DNA of 64,000 nt from Cristatella mucedo (taxonomy: Eukaryota; Bryozoa; Phylactolaemata; Cristatellidae), in NCBI GenBank assembly GCA_009760855.2, contig WPIO01000020.1:5899501-5963500 (forward strand), written 5' to 3'. The position numbers and the translations under genes are program-made. The number at the start of each line of letters is the position of its first letter. Position 1 is the stretch's first letter. Shown piece by piece: positions 47,441 to 58,492 of the stretch. The notes beneath the pieces were generated by a model, which was given only the letters and a program-made list of their open reading frames with translations, was not told the origin of the DNA and made no database searches.

Positions 47441-49548
47441 AAGGGGCAAGCCGGTCACATCGCCTACAGCGTTTCTGGCGCTACCCAACTTACCGCTACC
47501 GAGGGGTCGTGAGATCGCTAGCGCGACCTGGACTGAAACACTACGCTCGCCTGGGCGATTTCGCCGAGCGTAATTCTCGAGCGCACAGCGTCGCTGCTCG
47601 TCTAGTTTAGCCTTTCTCCCGCTCTCCCCGCCTCATCTCCTCCTCCCCCCGCAAACACTGGCCACGACAAATGCGCGGACCTCGCCCTCCGCACGGGGCG
47701 CTGCGATGCAGGGGAAATGCCGCGCCTGCGCACCTTCACCGCCTACGCCAGGCAGGCGTCACCAGCGCAGACCGAGGGCTCGACGCGCCTGACTGAGAGC
47801 GGCGCCGGCGCAGGCTCCCGGCGGCTCGGGCCAAAGAAGAACCCCAAAGGACGACCCAACCCTAAACCCCGGAAACCGTCCTCCTTCCGGCCCCTGACTC
47901 GCAGCGGGAAAACTCTGCCATCGATTCCTTACCCGGCAAAAGACATCGCTCCTATTCGACAAACGGGAAACGGGGAAACACCTGCACCCAAACTTGGCGC
48001 GGGCTCGCGAGCGTTTACGAACGCGTCCGACGTCCGCGTCTCGAGCCACCTCGCCGAGCCGCCGACTTTGGAGCACCGGCCCGTTGCCGGCAGGTGACGT
48101 GCGCGCCTGCACGCGCTCGCCGCCTGACGAATGCTAGGCAGGTCGCTGGCTATCCCACTCGCCGGCTGGCTCCGCGGACGCTCTGGCCGACTCGCTCCGG
48201 CTGGCTTACTTCCGGACGCACTCTCGCTGAGCCCCATGGCTCCCGCTAGCTCTCCGGCTCTTTCCAACGCCGGCTTTCCCTTTCCGCTGCTGAAGCCTCA
48301 CATCTTTAAATAGTTTGGTCCGTAGGTCACCTCCCCCAAGGCAAAAGTATAACCACACTTCTCAGGCAAGGCTGGCTCGCGAGGCCGAGACACTCTCAGC
48401 GACTCCTTACTAGGGTATGCGAGCGTTTGACGTATAAATCCGAGTTGCCTCCCGGCGTGCGTTCGTTGCGGCGGCAGGGTGTAAAAAAAGCCCGCTATGT
48501 TTTATTTAGGATGCAAGATTTTCACAAAGGCTCAAGTGACTCGATTACTAAAAAGTGGCAGCAGATCCGAATTCGGCAGCTGCTCATCGAGTGGAATTAG
48601 GACACGATTCCGTCGGCGGCGACGGTCAGGGGGTTGTGAGAATATGGGACGAGCCAGACCGCTGAGCCGCTGGGCGGAGTGGGGCTGAGGGGGCAAATTA
48701 TCCTCGCCCCTTCCCTGGCGGCTCTGCCGCTGCGTTCGTTCACCGACATTCTACACGGTTAAAGACTTGATTACAAATTGCATATTCCTCCGCTTGGCGT
48801 CGTTAGTAGATTTGGCGGGCAGAGGCGACGGTTACAGCGGAGGTGGTCAAAATGTCCTCCGCGGAATCCTACAACGAGCCGGCAGCCGGCGCGGAGCTGC
48901 CGGGGCCACAGCAGCGCGATCCGAGCCGACCGAGCGCAGGGTCCTTCTGTTGAGGACTCGCGGGACGCGTAATCGAGGCTATACTGCGAGTCGTTGCGGG
49001 GACTCGACTGCAAAGGGTCGGCTAAAGATGAGACGGACACCAGCGCTTTAACCTAGCTTCTTCACGAGCTTACCGCCGCAGCAGCGGACAATCAATCCTT
49101 ACCGCCCCGCCGATGGCGCCCAGCAGTGCCGGACCGCCGCCCGCGAAGCGGACGGCACAGCCACCGTCGCGAGCATCCGCTTCGAGGCGTCCAGAGCGCG
49201 TCCGACGGTCCGCCGAGGAATTCGCTTATCACCGCAGGACGCCGCAAGGTCAAAGGGTAGGGACTATCGAAAGGAAGGATAGCGGATCGGCCGCTCGCGT
49301 CCTTGAAACCGCGCCCCTTCCCCCGAGGCCATCGCCACACCTCGGCCGTTGCGACGCCTCCCCCGACTGGACCGACGCCGGACGCGGGCCGAAGACCTCT
49401 CTCGCGGCATCAGCCGCAATTCCACTCCCCGCCGACAGCTGCGGTCATCGACCGTTCGTTCGCAGTCGCGCAGGCGCGAGGGCCTGCGCCGGGCCCGCTC
49501 TCTCTCGCGCGTGCGTGCTCTAGCCGCCGCGCGCGCCGGTCGCTCTAA
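47441..49548. other. CpG-rich block upstream of the carrier gene
   Basis: Very CpG-rich, with pyrimidine-rich runs near 47610-47650. It ends at the ATG of the carrier gene, so it most likely holds that gene's promoter and 5' UTR. The frame 47717-48097 starts with ATG and is 126 residues long but is low-complexity (Pro/Arg/Gly/Ser) with no recognised domain. Confidence 0.5.
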
Positions 49549-50131
49549 ATGGATTTCCTAATCGGCGGTGGAGCGTCGGCTGGAGCGGTGCTCTTCACGA
49601 ACCCGCTCGAGGTGGTCAAGACGCGCATGCAGCTGCAGGGAGAGCTCAAAGCCAGAGGTCACTTTGCCGTCACGTACAGGCGAGTGGCGCGCTCGCGCTC
49701 CTTGACCTCTGCACCGCCGCCGCCGACGCAGTCGCCGCCTCTGTGGCGGCGGCGGCTGCGTCGGCGGCGTTGCGATCTTTACCGCCGCTGAAGGCGCCGC
49801 GGGGCTGCGGCTCACCGCCGCCGGCCGCCGCCGCCGCCACCGCATCGTCTCTCTAGCCGCGAAAGTGCGACTTGCCGCCTCTCAGGAACGTCTTTCACGC
49901 ACTCTACGTGATTCCGAAGGTCGACGGCGTCTCTGCCTTGCAGAAGGGACTCGCTCCGGCGCTCTGCTACCAGTTCATTATGAACGGTACGAGACGAGCG
50001 CTCTACCAGGTGCGCGTTCACTCTGCGCCCAGACCAGCACGCTTCCCCCTCCCCACGTGGCCAGGCCAGCGCTCTGTCCCTAGACCCACCCCCACTTCCC
50101 GCTACTTGCGAGCTGCAATTCCTCGCGCGCG

Positions 50132-50204
<73 letters not shown>

Positions 50205-50205
50205 A

Positions 50206-50257
<52 letters not shown>

Positions 50258-53200
50258 TGAGGCAGAGAGAGAGGGAGAGAGAGAGAGAGCCGCCAATCCG
50301 GCATCGCTCGCCGGCTGCCGCTTACCCGTCGGCGGTTCGCACTTCCGCTGGTGCTCTCTGCGGCCTCCAGCCTGCAGAGGCGAAGGGTAGCGCTGACCTC
50401 GCGATGACCTTGGCGTGTTCGGCCGACTTGCGCTCGCGCCAGTCTCACAGAAACGAGCCACGCAGTCGCCGGAGCCTCCATTCGAGCGTGCGAGCGAGCT
50501 CTGCGTTTAGCCGAGGGCGTCGCTCTACGGTGACGTGCTTCGTTCACCGGGCTGAGAGCGCGCCGCGACAGGTAGACCCTTTCGGGGCAGCTGAGCGCAA
50601 AGACCCGACCGCTGGGGCTCCATCGCATTCCTTGGACGCACGACCAAGTCTCCTGAGCTCTCGTCTCTTGGAGGTCGTCCGTCCTTCGCCGGTTGCTCGA
50701 GGAGACCATTCGGCATAAACGCGCTACATGCTCCGCTAGTTAGTTAAGCTTGCTACTAAGCACGCATTGCAATGACCAGCCTATAATTGTGGAAAAAATT
50801 ATGGGGATCTCCTACTTTATCTTTGGAAGACGGCCCAGAGTTCCCGCTTAACTGGCCGGTGAGCCCGCCTTACTGAAAGAAAATCTCGCTGTTCTTTCTT
50901 AATGAAGCAAAATCTGTATAGGATACAAATAAAAATAGTTCTTTCTTAATGAAGCAAAATTCAAACGCCGCAGTGAAGCTCATGCTATTCCTGCGCGCGC
51001 TTCACTAGAGGGGCGTGCCTTTCACCGAACTCTCAGGCAAAAAGAGCTGCCTACTGCAAGACTCTGACGCACTCTGACCTCGGATGCGAGGTGCGAGCGC
51101 GTCAACGCTGGGCAAAGACTGCGGCAGAGGACAGTCGCCGGCGCCGAGCTTTGCTCTCTTTGGCTCGCATCCACTGACGTCAGAGTTTGGTACTTTATCA
51201 CGTTTGGTAGCCTTTCTCTTTTCGCTTTGCCCTGAGGAAATTAAGTTTTCAATTATGTGAGTACTTTTTCCTATCGCATTCCTCGCGGATTCTCTTTACA
51301 CTGGTCATCGCCGGCTATAGTATCAGCAACGACATTATTTAAAGCGACGGTGCATGCTAACCTATACTAGGTACTTCAAAAATTATGGGTATATAGCGCG
51401 TGCCCCAGTGGAGTGCTTATTCACTAATTCAGTATTGTTATTATTCGTCATTATTTATTCCTAGTCATATATTTCCGAGCGTGCAATTACTTCTGCAATT
51501 GAAATACGGCGCGCAAAAAATGTCATCTGCGGTCGAAAAAATGCACGCCAAGCGTTTCGCGAAATCTATCGCGACGCGCCAGGCTCATCCGCGCGCGCGC
51601 GCGCGCGCGCGCGCACTCGCTGCATCCGGCGTCTGTCTGTAGTCGCGAGGTTTCGCATCCCGCTCCAGGTGCTACTCGAAAGCGAGGTCTTCGGCTCGCA
51701 TCTTGCCGGAAGCCCCGTCGCCCAGCATCTGCTGTCTGGAGCGATGGCTGGAGCTGTGGCTTCATTCATCACCAGTCCGTTTTTTATGGTGCGTACGAGT
51801 ATTTCATGCCGTACGCGTATTTCATGCCGTACGCATATTTCATGCCGCGAGCGCCGCTGGCGCAGCTGCTGCGGCTGACGGCCGGCGGGATGTGCTCGCA
51901 CGCCTCTCGTGGGTATTTGCAGCATCTGCGCCAAGTGCCTAGAAAGAGATGAAGTTCTCTGAGGGCGCTGTGCAAATCTATCGGTCCTATCGCCATTATA
52001 CTAGTAAGACGCGTAGCGGTGCGCCACCGGGAACTCGAGTGCTCGCGAAAACGGCAATGGCACCGACTCCGGAGCGTCCATGTACAGACAGACAGGCCGA
52101 GCGAGTGTGAAAGAGCGAGCGCAGGCCGAGTTACGAGAACGCCCACGTGGCGGAGCGGACTGCTTGCCCCGCGGATGGCTGCCACTTGTGGGCAACCGCC
52201 GCTCTATTTTTTTGGTGAGTCGTAATGGAACGCTAGGTAAGGTGGTAGCTTTACACGACCTCGGCCCCGGGGTCGTGGGTTCTAATCCTGCGGTGGGCGA
52301 TCCTCTATCGCCGCTGCAAGCGATGGCGATAGTCGTAAAGGCACTTCTGTCGCTGTACAAAAGAAGCTGTTAAATCAGCGGCCCAGGGGTTAAGGTGCTC
52401 ACCTTTACGACTGGGGTCCTGGGCTCGAGCCCTGTGGCATATATGAAGCGCCTGGATAGAAATTTGGCTCCCTTAGGTAGTTATGCAAATGAATTATTAT
52501 AACTTGTATTAGTAATTAAACGTGGAAAATGCTAGCGGTCAGTCGGAGCACTTTTCTAATTCATCTCATGAAGCGAGTAGATGTATCTGAACACTAAAAA
52601 TTGATACTCATCAAGTTATTCAAGACACGAAGGCCAGACTTCCCAATCTGGTAATGATCCCCCCAATCGCGCTTACGCGTCGCCACGCAGCCGATATCAG
52701 ACTGCAAAACTTCCTTCAGCTCCGGGTGACCGGTGAGTGAAATGGACCTTGTTATCGGTACTGGCTATTTACCGTCGACGAACCTGAACGCCAGTCAACC
52801 AGTTCAAGAGGGCAATCTTGCTAGGACATGCGCGAACCTGTACTGATCAGATGCACTTCTCGCTAGCGGCAAGAGCACGTTCTTCTCATTATCATCATTA
52901 CTTGATGAAACGAGAACTTCGACATCCCAGGACAACAGAGCGTGCCGGTTGTCGATGAGGCAGACGAGGTCAATGGGTTAGCCCGGCGAAAAGCTCCGTG
53001 GGCGAGAAACAGCGACTTCGGCAGCAAAGCTCCCCCGAGCGAGCCCCACCCCCAAAGCGTCTGAGCCAGCGTCTTGCTCTCGAAATGCTTTCTACGCTTT
53101 CACTGCAGCCGAACTCTCGCACGAACATCGCGCGAACCGCCCAGGCATTATGCGGCGGCTCACCGACCTTCCAAACCCTGCAAATATAGCACAGCCATCT

Positions 53201-56200
53201 AGGCAGTTCGCGGTTAAGGATGCGATATCCCAAACTGCGACGTTCTCCTTCAGCTGTCCGCCGCGAGCACGGTTTGACAATGAGCAAAGGATTTTACCTG
53301 TCACTAGTAGCCATTAGTAGTCACTGCTCACTAGTAGTCAATGCTTAGACCTAAAAACGTACGTAGCAGCTGTACGCATGTGCACTTACCCGAACGTTTG
53401 AAGCCCGGATTTTGACACGAGTCAAGGCATACTGGTTAAGAGAATGCGTGACTGTGTCGGCAGTCGGATTTGAGTTAAAATGCCTCGCTGGAAATATCGT
53501 TTACCAGTAAGATTCGAAGACGTGTCAAGCACTCGCCGAGAGCTCAACCAACGACTTTTATCAATATCGGCCAGAGCCCTTGTCAAGCCTTTTATTGGCA
53601 GTTACAGCGTCGATGCCACACAATAGTGGCCGCCCATTTTTTTATCGCATTTTGCCTGCTAAAATAGAATCCAGTCAGTAATGCCCGATAGTGACGACCG
53701 GTCTGACCAGGCTACACTGCTTCGAAGGCGAATGTCGAGCGATCGCCGAATGAGAGTCGCAAATTGGAGCGGAACCAACCCTATCGAGTGCCTTTAGTGA
53801 ATCGCTTGCTTCGTGAGTGGCTCCTTCATTTCCAATATCTGCTCGTTATTAAGCTTAAATTAACCTTGAGGAATTGCAAGTTTTCATCGGTTACAGCGCT
53901 GCATTATAGAAGGAAATACTATTCTGGTGGGAGGGGCACCACTTTGCGTCAGCCTAGCGGGCGGGGTGAGACACCTGCTCGGATGGCTTGCTGGGCCTGA
54001 ACTCGCTTAGGCTTTGGGCGTGCGGATGCATGTGCGGTCTTCAGATGAGCAATAGGCTCAATTAAACATTGAGCCACCTGACCCGCTTCCGGCGCAGGTC
54101 AAGACACAGCTGCAAGCGAGATCCAGCGATTCGATTGCTGTGGGCTACCAGCACAAGGAGGCCACACTTCGCTCTTCCCTTCGATCGGCCTATGCTGCAT
54201 CCGGTATTAGGGTGAGAAAAACCGCGAGCTCGCTGTCCGATCACTCGCCTGAACCTCTTCTGGACTGGTTCACTCTTCGACGCATTGCATGGCCAGCAAA
54301 GTAGGGTGTAATTGATCAGGTCTGTGCCAAGACAGTATGGCTGTGGCTGCTATATGTCACGTTGCTTAAAAATGGCCGTCTTCATTAGAGTTTATTGTCA
54401 AAGCAGCAGCCAGTCGCTCGACTTATCGCCGAGAATGAAGTTCACTTTCTTAGGGAGTCTACCGAGGAGCTCCGGCACTGGCCATCCGGGTGACTTTTGG
54501 GTCAGCGGCCGAGGTGACGTCATTTGCGGTCGCAAAGGACTTCCTCCATAGCTACGAGGTAAGCCAGCGACCGAAACTTGCCCGTTGTGCCTGTACCTGG
54601 CGCCACCGGATGTTCACTTGCTTACCTCGAGCGGATGCTCTAGTAAAGGGTCGAATTCCTGAACCGGGTGTTAGTCGATTGCTTTCTTTCCAGCATACAG
54701 AAAGTGCCCAGACATATTTAGCTCTCCAAGGTTCCTATTTATATAATTAATATGGTTGTAATTACTACTAACAGAGAGGCATGTCGGCTGAAATGGCAGG
54801 CTTGAAGCATTTATTCAGGGCATTCGGATGATATAAGCTTGCCAGCATTTACTTAAAGTGTTTCAGAAAGTAGTCACAGCCTAGCCACGAGGCTAGCTAG
54901 TAAGTGAGCAAGCTACCTCAGTCGCAGTACGTTACAACGCACGCTTTTGATCCTTGTCTGTGAAGAGGCCTCTTTTGAATTCAAGTTACTGCAGCGCTCT
55001 TTATAATAGCATAGTAAAAAAGAAGGAAATGACATTTGTAATATATATATAATATCTTCTGTCGTGACTTCACAAAGCTATGCGAAGACGAGGTTACGAC
55101 AGTGAGTTTTCTATAACACACTCAGGTCTATGCGGCTTCGCTACGCATGCAGTAGCCAACAGACGTCATCAAAGCAGCATAGAGAAAGTGAGAGAGAGGC
55201 TTAGCTGAGTCCAGAGCTGGTGACCTGGATTGACGGATTCCTGGATTGTCGATTAGCTTGCTCAATCAGGAATTCTATTTAGGAGAACAGTTGAGGAAGT
55301 GAGTTCAGAAGAGGTAGCAGCGTAAGACGGCTGGAAACGAGCTGCATCCGTTGGTAGCAAGAGAGTATAAGACTGGTTCAAGTATGTTTCGAAGTATAGG
55401 ACCCGAAGAGCAAAAGCTTCTGTCGCCAAAATATTTAAGCAAAGAAAGGGAACAGCTCATCCGCTGTCCAATAAGGACCCGAGGGCACGATGAGGCTGAA
55501 GCTAGTGTAGCAGTTCAGCTCGAAGTAAAGGAGACTAACCGTGGCGGATCTCGTGGGTCACTGTAAGATTTGTATAGTGCCTGAGCTATATCTCTTTCAT
55601 GGCACTTTATAGCTGGAAAGGAAGATTGGCAATAGGCTAGGGATATCATGCACAGTGCGATCACCCATGTTCGCATACAGGACAATTCACACAGACCCGG
55701 CCAATGATGTGAGGAGCTACCGTGGGTTGATTATTAGAAGTTTATCGCACTCTGAACGCATTCCATTGGCGCACACTATAATACTGTTCGACGGGTTAGA
55801 GACTGCCTAATGACCTGTAAGTGTGAGTCTCATCGCAGCCTTGAAGATCTCGTATGCGAAAAATATTCGCTGTCTTGGCATCAAGCAAAATCTCGATTTT
55901 TAAGTAGCCAATGTATGCAGCAGCTGCCAAGCTCGGCAGCACGTTGAGGCTGCCGTCAAAAGCATGGCCGACACACATCTCCCCCACTTCTGTCCGAGCT
56001 TCACTGGATTCCTATGAAGCATAGAACTGACTTGACATGCTCTCTTTAGCCCTACAGGTCGCTGCACTCTCGTGCACTGGCCTACCCATCCGACCTCATT
56101 GAATCGTCACGGTGCTCTCACACTTCTGGACATCAAGTCGTATCGCCACTACTCACACAAGATTGAAATCTTTTGCTCGGACTTTCGGATCGTATGCACC

Positions 56201-57588
56201 GATATGTCTGGAACTCGCTTCTTCACCACCTGTACTGACTTGGCATCGTTGTGAATTACGGCTCTAGACGATTTGTTCTGCTCAACCTCTCTGCGCCCTG
56301 GCGATCGTATCGATTTCTCAATTATGTGGTGGGGATTTTCGTACTTTCTAATGCATGGTTATTGTGTGAGTCAACGAGTATTTCTGAGCCAGTGACTCTA
56401 CTGTGTTTTTGTGAGCCTTATTATGCTTTATAAGTAAGCCTGGCAAATTGCATGCCATTTGGCCGAAGGAGCCCAGCGAAAAAAATTATCTGCTTAAAAT
56501 GGCCCAACTTTCACTTGCAAGAGTCACTAGTTACGTAGTAGTCATGTTACCCAATCCAAACAAGGCTTAGTCTGCACGTGGCTTCCAAATGGTCTTTGCT
56601 TACCCGGGGCGTTGCTGGGCCATACAATAGTCTATGGCTCTTCGATGTAGAATATGCAAGTTTGGCACTTTCGTTATTCAATACATTCCATTATACAACC
56701 TTTCCGGGTTGACTCCGAATGTAAGGTATGTCGTATGTCAAGTTTCCTGTAACTCAAAATTCGCACTGGCCTCACAGAATGATTTTGAGTACTAAGTAGC
56801 TCAAACACCACTTTCGTCACACAAGCCTGCCAAAATTGTTCATCAACGCTTAGGCTACGTTTAAACCATTGCGACCATAACTTGCGACCTTCACTTGAAT
56901 TCGAAGCAGTTTACTGTTAGTATCGAGCTGCTGCTTGTTTTAGAGCGACACTTATCGAATCGACACGTTACAAGGGGCATCGTTGCTGTGAGTAGGAATA
57001 CTAGTTTGTTTATTCTGCAATTTCCTTATCTCAAGTAAGCTGTTACAAAATTAGGCGAATCGTTTACCTCTGCCGTTATAAAAAGGCATCGGTCAAAGAG
57101 GCTGTCGACTTTGTTCTTTAGCATTCAGAGGACCCACTGCTAGCACACGGGCTGGGCCATCAAAAAAAAACCGAGCTTCCTTCCATCTTCATCGTTTGTA
57201 GCAATCACGGTCCAGAACGGTCGGTAGAGATAGCCAAGTTTGCTGTTTTCCAATTGCGACAAACACTGCTTTGTAGATATTCCACGCGACATCTCTGAAC
57301 AATTCGGTGGCTGCCAGTCTGCTGAGTGGCATTGCCGTGGTGCTGACGATAACACCCTTCGACGTGCTCACGACTCGCCTATACAATCAAGGCATCGACT
57401 CGCGAGGGCGAGGCCTGCTCTACTCCGGCTACTCGGACTGCGTCTACAAGATTATCACCAGAGAGGGGCCTCTCGGCTTCTACAAGGGCTTGGCTGCTTG
57501 CTTTTTCCGCCTCGGCCCGCACACCTTGCTGAGCCTCGTCTTCTGGGACAAGCTACGAGGCCTTCGTCGGCAGCGAAACGATGCCTAA
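49549..57588 (+). CDS. slc25a35: Mitochondrial carrier, SLC25A34/35 type
   Basis: Six exons, 49549-49679, 49886-50009, 51669-51788, 54098-54211, 54454-54558 and 57277-57588, join in frame to 301 residues, about the length of vertebrate SLC25A35. Exon 1 ends in phase 2 before a GC donor (CAG|gcgagt); the other donors start GT. Three mitochondrial-carrier repeats are visible. The first signature is [15 protein letters not shown] (residues 19-33). The second, PFFMVKTQLQ (122-131), lacks the usual acidic residue. The third is [13 protein letters not shown] (225-237). [27 protein letters not shown] and [20 protein letters not shown] are further family blocks. Carriers of this type sit in the mitochondrial inner membrane with six helices; the transported solute is poorly defined. 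Start: the first ATG, directly before the conserved MDFL-like N-terminus. Assignment to A35 over A34 is by remembered similarity. Confidence 0.93.
50123..50289. repeat. (CG)n-(GA)n-(GACA)n microsatellite in carrier intron 2
   Basis: A CG run of about 22 bases, then GA repeats to about 50215, then about nine GACA units and another GA stretch. Frames across it are artefacts. Confidence 0.95.
50891..50960. repeat. Short direct repeat
   Basis: TTCTTTCTTAATGAAGCAAA followed by AT occurs twice, about 47 bases apart, in carrier intron 2. Confidence 0.85.
51588..51615. repeat. (CG)n tract
   Basis: A CGCG run of about 26 bases, 55 bases before exon 3 of the carrier gene; a possible Z-DNA-forming tract. 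Confidence 0.9.
51791..51846. repeat. Three 18-bp tandem units at the intron 3 donor
   Basis: GTACG(A/C)(G/A)TATTTCATGCC-like units follow the exon 3 donor immediately (ATG|GTGCGTACG), each carrying another GTACG. Confidence 0.85.
51930..51990 (+). mobile_element. LINE A tail in carrier intron 3
   Basis: CAAGTGCCTAGAAAGAGATG, AAGTTCTCTGAGGGCGCTGT and GCAAATCTAT: tail only. Confidence 0.75.
52230..52375 (+). mobile_element. SINE1 copy in carrier intron 3
   Basis: GGTCGTGGGTTCTAATCCTG (B box with one change), GGGCGATCCTCTATCGCCGC, AAGCGATGGCGATAGTCGTA and AAAGAAGCTGTTAAATCAGC. Confidence 0.9.
52376..52505 (+). mobile_element. SINE2 copy in carrier intron 3
   Basis: GGCCCAGGGGTTAAGGTGCT (A-box region), GGGCTCGAGCCCTG (B box), GAAGCGCCTGGATAGAAATT and TTATGCAAATGAATTATTAT. 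It lies directly behind the SINE1 copy, same orientation. Confidence 0.85.
52506..54097 (+). other. Remainder of carrier intron 3
   Basis: No further exon or repeat recognised. Overlapping frames at 52970-53304 on both strands have no family signature. Confidence 0.5.
55045..55560 (-). mobile_element. Diverged LINE B 3' fragment in carrier intron 5
   Basis: GTGACTTCACAAAGC, CGCATGCAGTAGCCAACAGA, AGCAAAAGCTTCTGTCGCCA and GACCCGAGGGCACGATGAGG follow the order of the 38965-39690 copy, with many substitutions and a duplicated-looking piece near 55220-55270. Confidence 0.75.
55565..55625 (-). mobile_element. LINE A-type tail in carrier intron 5
   Basis: TTTGTATAGTGCCTGAGCTA, ATCTCTTTCATGGCACTTTA: worn terminal hairpin sequence. 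Confidence 0.5.
55626..57276 (+). other. Remainder of carrier intron 5
   Basis: Nothing recognised up to the acceptor CACTGCTTTGTAG at 57276. Confidence 0.5.
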
Positions 57589-58492
57589 GGCAGTCTCGAG
57601 GCGCCAGGCTCACGCCCATCCGGGTCGGCGAATCTGGGACGCACGGACGAGTTTGCGCGAGACTTGGCAGCGAGCGATGGACATACAAAAACTACATATA
57701 TTTTCATTTTAAGTAAAACCTATGCTGACACTGGCTGGTACTCAAGCTGTTAGGAAGGCAGCGGCGGCGGACACAGACAGACGTGCTCCAAGCAGCCGGT
57801 TGGTAACTCAACGAAAGCCATTACTATTGATGCGACGGTGGGTGCCGAGACACACTGACTCTCCGAGCAACGTAATTTCATTGGGGCCGCAAAAGGGTTC
57901 AAATGCCGATTAAAAAAAAGGAGGATACAGGTGGCTCCACGTTCAGACAGGCAGCCCAGGCAAGGCTATCGTGCTAGCGGCAGCAACCGGAGGAGAGCAC
58001 TAAGCATGCCCTCGTCCGGCGGCGAAGCGCCGACGATCGATGGATCTGTGGTCGGATGCGCTGCTGCTGCTGCCGCCGCTGCTGCTTCACTGGCCTCCTG
58101 GCGGGAATGTGAGCCAGAAAAAAATATGTCAGAGCGCTCGGCCAGAAAATAAGCGAACGGAAAATCGAAAAACGCTCGCGCTCACACACTGAACTTCACC
58201 GCAGGGGCAGCTGCCAAAAGCATCTACAGGGGGGGGGGAGGAGGGGAGGGGGCAGAGGCCCCTCCACGAGCTGAAACAGCAGCTAGCGGTGGGTGCGCCT
58301 GCAATGCGCAGGGCACTTTCGGCCGGCCGGCTGCAAATGTACATATAATCTTTCACGAGACGAAAAAAAAAATCACTTCCCTCCGGCACCGCTTTGTAAC
58401 GCCATCAATAGTGGAGGCCCTCGTTTCGCGGCTGCAGGCGGCCAGCGCACAGCCAGCAGCTGGCCTGCTCCGACGCCGGCCGTAGTGGCAGC
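57589..58492. other. Space between two convergent genes
   Basis: It should hold the 3' UTRs of the carrier (+) and the AT-hook gene (-). I found no canonical AATAAA on either strand. G-homopolymer at about 58229-58238. Confidence 0.5.

Noticed and set aside
47717-48097. 126-residue frame beginning with ATG
   Set aside because: Low-complexity, inside the CpG block before the carrier gene; not listed as a gene because nothing beyond openness supports it.
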